Shown piece after piece: positions 37,356 through 45,759 of a DNA stretch of 64,000 bases (within the stretch, counting starts at the first letter, position 1; every line of letters begins with the position of its first letter). Below the pieces are notes generated by a model. The model saw nothing but the letters and a program-made list of their open reading frames with translations. It had not been told where the DNA came from and searched no databases. Source of the DNA: Prostheceraeus crozeri (lineage: Eukaryota; Platyhelminthes; Polycladida; Euryleptidae); NCBI GenBank assembly GCA_907163375.1, contig CAJQUW010007533.1:134001-198000 (forward strand). The letters run 5' to 3'. A program made the translations under genes and the position numbers.

Positions 37356-38075
37356 ATGTCTTCCGTCAGCAAAATAGAGAGAGAATTTTGTTGCTTCGTG
37401 GATCAAGTTGTGCCTCTTATTTCACCAGACCATCTTGATTTCTTCAAAACGATATCAACAAAATTTATTCTTGAATCACTAAGAAAGAAACAGAAGACGA
37501 GTGGAAACGAAGAAGATAAAAAGAGAGAAGTGTTTGAAATATTCCGAGATTCATTCAAGGATGTTGACAGCAGCAATTTACCTGTATTTCTCGAGAAAAA
37601 AGATTTTTTAAGTGTTTCATCGTGCATCTCTTCATTGAATAAACTCATTGGTTTTGAGAAAATTACACATCGGAATCTTCTACGCTGCTATGTTTTACAA
37701 GGAGAAGTACTTCAGCGACTGAAGTTATTGTCTAATATGAATTATACAAAATTCGTGAAAGAGTTAAATGAGACCCACAAAATAAAGTTTTCACGTTCAT
37801 ATGTGACATTACTGATCAAATTATTCAAATTATCAAAGAACTATCCAAACTTAGCCAATTCTTCTCTATCAATTTACTTTGTGATGAAGCATTTTACATA
37901 TCTTGAAGATTTCATTGATCATGAGAAAGAAGAAGAAAAGCGAAGATTAGCAGAATCCATATTTGATTCACCCAATGTGCAACAAACTGAACAACAACAT
38001 GCGCAACATACTGGACTCACGCAGGAATTAGAGGATTTTGTAAATGTTGGACTCTACTTCATTAGTAACAAGTAG
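37356..38075 (+). CDS. Captured helical protein of unknown function (copy C cargo)
   Basis: A continuous 239-residue frame with codon use unlike the other Polinton genes, found only in copy C. Mostly helical. Residues 1-110 are charged, with FLEKKDFLSVSSCISSLNKL. Residues 120-185 (RNLLRCYVLQGEVLQRLKLL, then FSRSYVTLLIKLFKLSKNYP) resemble a helix-turn-helix-like pattern I have seen in invertebrate mobile-element proteins, with a YPxL motif after the recognition-type helix. The C-terminus is Gln/His-rich. The last codons lie in the first unit of a 112-bp tandem array. It may be a host gene or another element's gene picked up by the Polinton. The family call is weak. Confidence 0.55.
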   Translation: MSSVSKIEREFCCFVDQVVPLISPDHLDFFKTISTKFILESLRKKQKTSGNEEDKKREVFEIFRDSFKDVDSSNLPVFLEKKDFLSVSSCISSLNKLIGFEKITHRNLLRCYVLQGEVLQRLKLLSNMNYTKFVKELNETHKIKFSRSYVTLLIKLFKLSKNYPNLANSSLSIYFVMKHFTYLEDFIDHEKEEEKRRLAESIFDSPNVQQTEQQHAQHTGLTQELEDFVNVGLYFISNK

Positions 38076-38480
38076 TAACATTTATTGCAACTTATTTGCC
38101 TGGAGACTGAAAAATGACAATGGCATTTTCAAATTGGATTTCTTTTTTCATATAAATGTTGGACTCTACTTCATAAGTAACAAGTAGTAACATTTATTGC
38201 AACTTATTTGCCTGGAGACTGAAAAATGACAATGGCATTTTCAAATTGGATTTCTGTTTTCATATAAATGTTGGACTCTACTTCATAAGTAACAAGTAGT
38301 AACATTTATTGCAACTTATTTGCGTGGAGACTGAAAAATGACAATGGCATTTTCAAATTGGATTTCTGTCTTCATATAAATGTTGGACTCCTTCATAAGT
38401 AACAAGTAGTAACATTTATTGCAACTTATTTGCGTGGAGACTGAAAATGACAATGGCATTTTCAAATTGGATTTTTGTTT
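38041..38480 (+). repeat. 112-bp tandem repeat, almost four units
   Basis: Units begin at 38044, 38156, 38268 and 38380, spaced 112 bp, with very few differences. The first contains the end and stop of the captured gene, so the array grew from its 3' region. The last unit runs to nine bases before the protease start. Recent expansion is likely. Confidence 0.93.
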
Positions 38481-38488
38481 CATTTAAA

Positions 38489-38945
38489 ATGACTGACCTG
38501 ATCGAGTTTTTTAAATTATATGGAACAGAAACAACAACGAATTTTGATCTAAAGAAAATCGCACATCAATTGGGAATAAAGAATTTTCATGTCCTAATGA
38601 GAGACGAAATTACAATTGATCAAAAATAAGCCAACAGGAACCTTCAGTTCCCGGAACAAAGTTTCAACTGTAAATTTCATAACGAATCTTCACACTTCAG
38701 ACCAAAAAGGCGTACATTGGTCAGCAGGTATCTTTAGTAAAAACGGAGATAATTATTATTTTGACTCATTCGGGCTTCCACCTACGAATGAAGCAAGAGA
38801 AATACTTGGCAATGGAATTTATAATACATTTCAAATTCAAAAACCGGGAACAACTTATTGTGGTCAATTATGTATTTATGTTTTATTTAAATTGCAAGAA
38901 GGAGTGCCATTTCTTGATATTATGTTAGAATTGAACGAACCGTAG
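38489..38945 (+). pseudogene. PRO: Adenovirus-type cysteine protease (copy C), broken
   Basis: Starts MTDLIEFFKLYGTETTT. The catalytic histidine block GVHWSAGIF, the acidic block YYFDSFG and the glutamine-cysteine block TTYCGQLCIYVLF are all recognisable, which makes this the best evidence for the protease family in the window. About one break is visible. The gene ends at a mini-hairpin repeat (38937-38962). Confidence 0.83.
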
Positions 38946-38962
38946 GTTCTATGGCTACGCCT
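38937..38962. repeat. Double mini-hairpin repeat at the protease end
   Basis: GAACC-GTA-GGTTC and GGC-TAC-GCC, with a GTA/TAC loop pair instead of the usual GAA/TTC. Confidence 0.82.
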
Positions 38963-38979
38963 AATAATAATAATGATAA

Positions 38980-40307
38980 TTAAAAATCACTTCGTTGTAA
39001 TTCATTTTGATAAAATCGGCCTCTGATATCTTCATCATCTAAATATTTGATTTCGTAAGTAATCGGATAACTTTGATTTATTTTAGAAATTTCAAATATC
39101 TCTTTCGTCCAGTATCCAACGAAGCCCTTTTCAAATTTGTTCTTATATTTAAATATTCTAACTCTATCTCCAATTTTAAATTTCGGCTTAAGTTTCTGCA
39201 AATTCGGATTACTCTCATTCGAATAATTATTTTCGAATATTTTCTTTCGTATTAAATCAGGGTCGTCAGAAGCATTCTTTGGGGTTTCTTCAATACCTGA
39301 ATGAACTTTATTATTGTACTGCTCTACAATTCCTGGTAATATTTTTAACCATTTCTGATTTCTTTGCTCAGTAAATTTCTTGAATAATTTATTTTTTAAC
39401 GTCCGATTGAATCTTTCTATCACTACAGCTTTTCCAGCGTTTTCAGTTGAATAAACAGTTTCAAATAGTGGCTGAACGTTTCGGTTATAAAATTCCGATC
39501 CTTTATCAACAAACAATTTTTTGGCTTTCTCTTACTTTCTTCAAAGATTTCTTCAAACGCATATTTAACTGATAGACCACTTTTATTTTTTAAAAGTTTT
39601 ACCCAAGCGTATCGTGTATATAAATCTATAACGGTCAATGCGTACTTAAACCCTCCTTCATTCGGCATATGAATAAGATCAGCACTCCAAATATCATCTT
39701 TATTAAATACTTTTACTTTCAATAAATATTTAGGCCTTCTGTATTCCCTATGAATTTCAGAGGCATAGGTTCGAGCGTTGCTCTCAGACAGCTTTGCTGT
39801 CGTTTCATTTAAACCCTGGCCGAATAATATTTTAGCTTGTAAAGCTTTCTTAACAAACATTCTTTCAATTTATTCTCTAAATGTAGAATTTTGAATACTA
39901 TCTAATTCTTGAATCATCTTCTTATCAGCTGCATGTCGAGAACTTAGATCATGATTTCGATAAGCTAAATCATGTCTATAAGCGGCGGCATCTACTCTAT
40001 TTATTGGTTCTTCACCTGGTTTCGGATTATTAGTCTCATCTAGTCTTATATCTAATCGAGTTCCTGGACCGGTATATGAATGACCAGGAAGATGTTTTTC
40101 TTTTGAATATTTACTCCAAATAAATCCAGGAAAGTTTTCTAATGTTTTTTGTATGTCACCACCGTAGGTAGTAGCCAAACTTTGTTTGTCGTCGTTACCT
40201 TCATAAATTTTACAATTTGAGTTTTTATTTTTGTTTAATAGATAATTTAATAAATCTAAATTAGCAATTTTTAATTTAATTAAATTTTCGGAATTTGTAG
40301 AATTCAT
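38980..40307 (-). pseudogene. INT: Phospholipase A2 - integrase fusion (copy C), broken
   Basis: Same domain order as the copy A protein: calcium loop YTGPGTRLD, catalytic VDAAAYRHDLAY, integrase core with SADLIHM and VIERFNRTLK, and the KFKIGDRVRIF tail. It lacks the ten residues supplied by a mini-hairpin in A. About two breaks are visible. The conservation of the lipase part shows the fusion is not peculiar to one copy. Confidence 0.86.
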
Positions 40308-40336
40308 TTTAAAAGATAAAATAAATGTTTTACCTA

Positions 40337-40414
40337 ATCGGACCAAAGGTCCTGAGGCTTTAGCCGATAGAGCTTAGTTCAGAGGCTTTAGCCGATCGGA
40401 CAAAAGGACCTCAG
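40337..40414. repeat. Cluster of mini-hairpin repeats, intergenic
   Basis: GGACC-AAA-GGTCC, two GGCT-TTA-GCC units and GGAC-AAAA-GGACC-like remnants between the integrase fusion and the small virion protein gene. Copy B has a similar cluster at 63621-63700, and copy A almost none at the same place. Confidence 0.82.
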
Positions 40415-40418
40415 GTTA

Positions 40419-40901
40419 TTACCAAATCATACTAGGACTTAGATATATTCCAGAACCATCTTTAGTTTCTTTAATTTCAATTAAATCATCAACATTGTGG
40501 AGAATATTTTTAAGAACTCGTTTTCCTTCAGCAACTAATTTTAATTTACTAATAAAATTATCTACTATTCCGTCACCCCTAGCAACTTTCTCTAACTCTC
40601 TATTATGACGTTTTTGTTCTTCTAATGCTGCCTTCTCTGATTTATTTTTATTTACTGCTTGGACAATACCAGCTGTCCCACCTGCAACACTTCCTGCAGC
40701 TGCTATGCCACCTATTATTAGTGGAATTAATGGGAGAATCCCGCCATTCTTTTCTTCTTGTAATTGAATATTCTCTATCATTGGTTTACTTATGTAATAC
40801 TTTTTTTTATTAATCGTAATAGTTTTAGGGGTATTTTTGTCAACAATATTACGTAATTTTAATTCAACAGTTTTATTATTATTACTTTTCGCTTGCGACA
40901 T
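40419..40901 (-). CDS. Small glycine-rich hydrophobic virion-type protein (copy C)
   Basis: 160 residues, continuous. It keeps GGILPLIPLIIGGIAAAG and the charged tail. It is 15 residues shorter than the copy A protein, because the in-frame mini-hairpin repeat of A is absent. Same position upstream of the integrase fusion. Confidence 0.72.
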   Translation of the reverse strand: MSQAKSNNNKTVELKLRNIVDKNTPKTITINKKKYYISKPMIENIQLQEEKNGGILPLIPLIIGGIAAAGSVAGGTAGIVQAVNKNKSEKAALEEQKRHNRELEKVARGDGIVDNFISKLKLVAEGKRVLKNILHNVDDLIEIKETKDGSGIYLSPSMIW

Positions 40902-41050
40902 TTTTAATAAAAAAATTTTAAATTAGGAATTTTTAATCTATTCTAGTTATGAATAAATTTTAAATTAGGAATTTTTAATCTATTCTAGTTACAAAAAATT
41001 TATTACTAATTACTAAAAAAATTTAAGTTAACAAAAATTTTAATTAACTT

Positions 41051-41142
41051 ATCGGAGCGAAGCTCCTCGAGGCTTCAGCCGATCGGACCAAAGGTCCTCA
41101 GGTTACTAACCTATAGAACTTTGTTCAGAGGCTTTAGCCGAT
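41051..41142. repeat. Cluster of mini-hairpin repeats downstream of the capsid gene
   Basis: GGAGC-GAA-GCTCC, GGCT-TCA-GCC, GGACC-AAA-GGTCC and a further GGCT-TTA-GCC. The last one touches the stop codon region of the capsid gene. One stem-pair more than in copy A. Confidence 0.83.
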
Positions 41143-42468
41143 CCTATCCATCTTTCCATTAAGAATTTCAATAGAATATTTTGCATCTTCTAGCAATAAA
41201 CCATAAGCCATCAATGAAGTTGTGGAATCTTTTTTTTCAATATTAATTGTTACATCACAACCAGTCTTGATAATATCTTCAGATTGTGCACTTAAATCGA
41301 AACAGAAAACAGGATATAAATGTCTCCAATCTCCAGGAGTTAGTTGTGCTTCTACTCCAAATTCTATACAAAGATTTCGATAAGAATCATATCCTTCCAT
41401 AAATTGATTATTGGTATCATCGAATCTTAATGGATCAATTGGATATCGGGTTTGATTTAATGAAACTTGTAAACTTCGAATTGTATTAATATGGAAGAGA
41501 TTATTGTTCTGATCAAAACTTGGAGAATTATTTCTTTGAAAAGTTAGTAATAAATATCTTGGTGTATTCGCAGTTCTAGTAAAATGCCAGTTAAATCTTT
41601 GTTCGGAAAAAGTTACTGAACTAGCAGTACGCTTTAGAAAATTTACTGGAATTGGTTTGTTAGTATTTAATCTTTTTGCAATAGCTGTTTCAACCTCTAA
41701 ACTAGGAGTAATATGCTTAATCCACCATTCAAGTCTATCAATTTTTAAATATGCTTTTTTTCCAGTCTTACCAAAAAAGATTAACTCATTATTTGCTGTA
41801 CGATGAATTATTAACTTAAATTTTAATTGATATGATATTTTATCATAATCTAAATATCCGAATAATGGAGACAATGACCAATTAACTGTCTGTTTACTTT
41901 TCTTGTTAAATTCACGTCTTTCTTTATATGCATCATTATTTGTTTTATTTAAATATTTTGCAATATTTTCTACATCTTTCGCAATTCCTGCTGCATCTGT
42001 TCCAGCGTGAGTTAAATCATCAACAATTATACCATCATTAGTATCAGGAAACCAACCTTCGATTTCATACTTTTTATTATTTTCACAAATTGTTACAAAT
42101 CTAAGCATTGTATCAATTACACCTGGAGAATCACTTATTGTTTCTATATTTTGAGTTGCAACATCTAAACGCATTTGTGTAAATAATTTTGGAAAAAAAT
42201 TATTCTCTAGTGCAATATTATCGGTATCTGGTAATGGTGTTGTAAAATTGGCATCGCTATACAAAGAATATTCACAGTGTAAAAATGAATCAGGTAGACA
42301 TATATAACTCTGCTGATTATCAACTTCAAAAATTAAATCACCTCCTGTATTTACTCTACTGGAAGATCCGGGATTCATAGCAATTATTATATAGTCATTC
42401 TTTTTTTGATTGCAACTGACGAACGGAGGATCGTCTAATCTAAATTTATTTTCGATAAGCGAAGACAT
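41134..42468 (-). CDS. MCP: Major capsid protein (copy C)
   Basis: 444 residues, continuous, the same length as in A and B with only scattered substitutions. It keeps GSSSRVNTGGDLIFEVD and LFTQMRLDVATQNIETI. The final residues (KMDRIG) vary among the copies, consistent with the mini-hairpin cluster at the stop. Confidence 0.83.
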   Translation of the reverse strand: MSSLIENKFRLDDPPFVSCNQKKNDYIIIAMNPGSSSRVNTGGDLIFEVDNQQSYICLPDSFLHCEYSLYSDANFTTPLPDTDNIALENNFFPKLFTQMRLDVATQNIETISDSPGVIDTMLRFVTICENNKKYEIEGWFPDTNDGIIVDDLTHAGTDAAGIAKDVENIAKYLNKTNNDAYKERREFNKKSKQTVNWSLSPLFGYLDYDKISYQLKFKLIIHRTANNELIFFGKTGKKAYLKIDRLEWWIKHITPSLEVETAIAKRLNTNKPIPVNFLKRTASSVTFSEQRFNWHFTRTANTPRYLLLTFQRNNSPSFDQNNNLFHINTIRSLQVSLNQTRYPIDPLRFDDTNNQFMEGYDSYRNLCIEFGVEAQLTPGDWRHLYPVFCFDLSAQSEDIIKTGCDVTINIEKKDSTTSLMAYGLLLEDAKYSIEILNGKMDRIG

Positions 42469-42620
42469 TTTTATAAAAAATAATTTGACTTTTTGTTTTT
42501 CTCACACACAGAAAAAATTCTGCTAAAATAATTTTACTTAAATAATTTTACTGAAAAAATTTTGCTAAGAAAATTTTGCTAAAAAATTTTACTAAAAAAA
42601 TTTTACTAAAAAACATAATT

Positions 42621-43229
42621 TTAGAATTTTGCTAGACCAGCTCCGCTACAGCTTTGCTGGTTAAACCGAAGGTTGCTGCTCACGCCATTTCCTCTTATTT
42701 CTTCAATTGAACGAACCGTAGGTTCAATTGAACGAACCGTAGGTTCAATTGAACGTTTTATGGCTACGCCTGATTTCTTCTTATGTTTACTATCAGACGG
42801 AGCTCCGCTCCTCAAGGTTTCCCCAACAGCAATGTTAGCAATTTTATTTTTTGTTTCCTCTGAAAGTTTTTTTAAATTTTTTAGTTCTTCGGAATCATTC
42901 CTAAGTTTACGAATAGCTTCTAGTTGTTTTAATTCGTTTTGAGACTTGACAGCATTTGATATGGCACTAGCTGTACTATCTATAGCAGCTGCTCCTTTTG
43001 CAGCAGATGTAATCAAATCTTTATTATTTTTAATTAAGTTAACGATACTTCCAATACCAGAGAAGATCCCAGCTCCTTCCGTGTGAACGGCACCTGCGGT
43101 GCCTACGAACTTTTGTGTTCCGGCTGTTTCTCTATTATCATAATGATAAACAGGATTCATACGTGGTTCATGAGCAATTCTTTGATTTGAAGCAAATTGT
43201 TTAAGATTGTGTTTATAAATTATAGGCAT
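42621..43229 (-). CDS. Small virion-type protein with amphipathic segment (copy C)
   Basis: 202 residues, continuous. The conserved N-terminus MPIIYKHNLKQFASNQ, the GIFSGIGSIVNLIKNN segment and the CSGAGLAKF end are shared with A. The extra length comes from a 21-bp mini-hairpin unit repeated three times (42702-42772), which writes IEPTVRS repeats into the protein. Confidence 0.63.
   Translation of the reverse strand: MPIIYKHNLKQFASNQRIAHEPRMNPVYHYDNRETAGTQKFVGTAGAVHTEGAGIFSGIGSIVNLIKNNKDLITSAAKGAAAIDSTASAISNAVKSQNELKQLEAIRKLRNDSEELKNLKKLSEETKNKIANIAVGETLRSGAPSDSKHKKKSGVAIKRSIEPTVRSIEPTVRSIEEIRGNGVSSNLRFNQQSCSGAGLAKF
42702..42772. repeat. 21-bp mini-hairpin unit in tandem inside a gene
   Basis: CAATTGAACGAACCGTAGGTT occurs at 42704, 42725 and, incompletely, 42746. 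Each has a GAACC-GTA-GGTTC hairpin. The 21-bp period keeps the frame. Copy B has one unit here. Confidence 0.88.
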
Positions 43230-43282
43230 TTTTTAGGATTAAATTTGACTTTTGGGAAAAAATATTTACGTTAATATTTACG

Positions 43283-44170
43283 CTAAGATTTACGTTTGTG
43301 AATGGACAACAACTTCGAGATAACTTTATTAATTGATTGTTGCACTTTATCTATTGCGTCAAGTAGCGTGTGATGTACTTTAATTTCCTTTCTATTAACT
43401 TGCATTTTCTGCTGATTAATCTTCAATGCCGTTTTAAGTGCATTTAACTTAATTTTAAGAACATCTAATTGTCTTTTAACAGAATCTAACTGTTCTTTAT
43501 TTTCTTTAGAGTATTCTTGTAAATTTTTCTTTAATTCATTTTCTAAATTGATTTTAAGAGTTTTCATTTTATCAACTCTTTGATTAAGTGAGTTTACTTC
43601 ATTTATTATTCTATTCATCTTTTTCATTTGTTGAGTAATTTTAGAACTCAATTCATCAACACTTTTTTGGAATGTAGTTTGTAACTGCTTTAAATTTTTT
43701 TTAATTCTTTCAGGTAGTTTTTCTATTTCATCTTCTAATTGTTCTTTTAACATTTTTATCTGATGTTTATTTTTAATTACAGCAGATTTTAAATTTATAG
43801 AAAGTAATATTAAAATTTTTGATTGTTCTGAAATCTTTTTAAAAAGTTTTGCTATATCTGCTTCTAGCTCTCTATCCTTTTTATCAAGTTTTAATAGTTT
43901 TTCGTTTAATGATTTGTCATTAAGTTTTAGCAACTTTAATTCATTCATCAGTGGAACCAAAACATCGTTTATATATTTTTCCTTTAAGTCATTGATTTGT
44001 GTATCAACATATTGTTTATTTGTTAACTCTGTATTTTGTTGCGGAAGAATAGAAAGATGCAATGGACCAGATAAAACGTCTCCAGTTTTCATGATATAAT
44101 TTTCTATCTCTATTTCTAATTCACGATTATTCGGGATATATGCACCTCCACCAACATTTGGTAACATCAT
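43283..44170 (-). CDS. Coiled-coil fibre-like protein (copy C)
   Basis: 295 residues starting MMLPNVGGGAYIPNN, with MKTGDVLSGPLHLS and TNKQYVDTQ followed by a long heptad coiled coil. Same length as in A and B, so the coiled coil is under length constraint or the copies are young. Divergent from the clamp-like gene across a 74-bp spacer that must hold both promoters. Confidence 0.65.
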   Translation of the reverse strand: MMLPNVGGGAYIPNNRELEIEIENYIMKTGDVLSGPLHLSILPQQNTELTNKQYVDTQINDLKEKYINDVLVPLMNELKLLKLNDKSLNEKLLKLDKKDRELEADIAKLFKKISEQSKILILLSINLKSAVIKNKHQIKMLKEQLEDEIEKLPERIKKNLKQLQTTFQKSVDELSSKITQQMKKMNRIINEVNSLNQRVDKMKTLKINLENELKKNLQEYSKENKEQLDSVKRQLDVLKIKLNALKTALKINQQKMQVNRKEIKVHHTLLDAIDKVQQSINKVISKLLSIHKRKS

Positions 44171-44244
44171 TTTTTAACAATAAAAAAATAAATTTTTTCT
44201 AATAAAAATAAAAAAATAAATTTTTTTCTAATAAAAATAAAAAA

Positions 44245-45582
44245 ATGGATAAAGCAAATTTAAAAAAATTATATTCGCCCGCATCATCCTGTTCTTCTTA
44301 TTCGACGAGATCAACGGGATTTGAAAATAAATGTTTTGATAATAATAATAATAATCCATGTATAGATGTTAATCTTTTGTTTGAATTACAAGCCGAAATA
44401 TTTAGAGAACAGACTAAAGGTTCACCTTCTATAGAAACTAATTATTGTTTATTTCCAGGTGATCCATTTATCAAATTTATGGAGATTGTTAGTAAATATA
44501 ATGATGTAGCTTATGTGGAATTAAATAAAGAAAATATGGTTATTATTGGTCATAATAATGTTTATGGTTATATTAGAGCAGTATTACCAATTAGTAATAC
44601 TGATTGGATAGAAACTAAAATTATCAATTATATCAATATTAAAGAATTAGTTAAAAAATTAAAATCTTTTTCCAAAGAAAAAATTAGATTATTTGTTGAT
44701 GAACAAAATCAATATAATATTCATATCGAGAGTAAAAAACATAATGAAGAATTATTATGTCAAGTTTATTATAGAGACACAATTTATAAACAAGAAACAT
44801 TAGAAATGCCGCAAAGATATGATGATGATACTTATATAGGATTTTATTCCAACTTAAATATTAATTTATTAAAATCTTACATCAATGGTTTAGCTCAACA
44901 AGAAAAAATTTATATGTGGACAACACCTTATACTATTAACAATGTCCATAATCATAATCTTAATAAACGAACTGAAGGTTCTAGGGCTTTGCCCGAATTT
45001 AAAGAATCTTATGATAATAATGATAATAATATAGATGATGATAATATAAATGATGATTCTGAAGCATCTGAAAAAGGTGCAAATGGTAAAAAAGATTACA
45101 AAAATATTAGTAATTATAAAAATGTATCTAAATTTCATTTTCTTACAATTGAAAATAATAATGATGGAATAGTTGAAGATACTGTTAGACAACTATGTGT
45201 CGGGTCTACAAAATTTAAATTAGGATTTACATCTAATCAATTTAAAATTTTATCATCTTTAATAAAAACTAAAAGTGATTCAGATTATGGTGGTGTTATT
45301 AAATTTTCCAAAAGAGATCAAAGACCAATATTTTTCTCTATTATATTATTATCAGATAAAAGATGTAATTTAGAATTAGATATTCCAATAAGAGAATGGT
45401 ATCCTATCAGGGAATGGCATCCTATACCAAAAAGTGTAATTTATAATGTTGAAGAATCAATTTATGATGATGATGAAGAATCAATTGATGATGATGATGA
45501 AGAATCAATAGTTAGTGAAAATAAATTTAAATTATCTTTTGATAAAACGTTATATGATAAAACGTTATATGATAAAACTTAA
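44245..45582 (+). CDS. Unknown protein, possibly a sliding-clamp fold (copy C)
   Basis: 445 residues, continuous; found in B and C but not in A. After a Ser/Asn-rich leader (MDKANLKKLYSPASSCSS), residues 70-190 alternate strands and helices: FIKFMEIVSKYNDVAYVELN, INIKELVKKLKSFSKEKIRL, QYNIHIESKKHNEELLC. A second, similar half is at about 290-390 (TENNNDGIVEDTV here, then KFKLGFTSNQFKILSSLI). The two-part pattern next to a polymerase gene recalls PCNA-type clamps, but no diagnostic motif is seen; this is speculation to be tested by structure prediction. The C-terminus has Asp-rich and DKTLYDKT repeats. A mini-hairpin at 44967-44995 writes RTEGSRALP into the middle. Confidence 0.5.
   Translation: MDKANLKKLYSPASSCSSYSTRSTGFENKCFDNNNNNPCIDVNLLFELQAEIFREQTKGSPSIETNYCLFPGDPFIKFMEIVSKYNDVAYVELNKENMVIIGHNNVYGYIRAVLPISNTDWIETKIINYINIKELVKKLKSFSKEKIRLFVDEQNQYNIHIESKKHNEELLCQVYYRDTIYKQETLEMPQRYDDDTYIGFYSNLNINLLKSYINGLAQQEKIYMWTTPYTINNVHNHNLNKRTEGSRALPEFKESYDNNDNNIDDDNINDDSEASEKGANGKKDYKNISNYKNVSKFHFLTIENNNDGIVEDTVRQLCVGSTKFKLGFTSNQFKILSSLIKTKSDSDYGGVIKFSKRDQRPIFFSIILLSDKRCNLELDIPIREWYPIREWHPIPKSVIYNVEESIYDDDEESIDDDDEESIVSENKFKLSFDKTLYDKTLYDKT
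44967..44995. repeat. Double mini-hairpin repeat in the clamp-like gene
   Basis: GAAC-TGAAG-GTTC and GGGC-TTT-GCCC. Copy B has the same insertion at 59117-59146 with a perfect GAACC-TTC-GGTTC stem. Confidence 0.83.
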
Positions 45583-45599
45583 TGGAAAATACCAAAATA

Positions 45600-45755
45600 T
45601 TCGATAAATATATTTTCATATGTAATAAAATTTTTAGATGTAATAAGTTTTTAGATGTTATAAAATTTTTAGATGTTATAAAATTTTAGATGTTATAAAA
45701 TTTTTAGATGTAATAAGTTTTTAGATGTTATAAAATTTTTAGATGTAATAAAAAA
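45600..45755. repeat. Short tandem repeat between convergent genes
   Basis: About eight units of the type TTTTTAGATGTTATAAAA or TTTTTAGATGTAATAAG, between the clamp-like gene and the type 2 polymerase gene. Simple slippage repeat. Confidence 0.85.
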
Positions 45756-45759
45756 ATTA

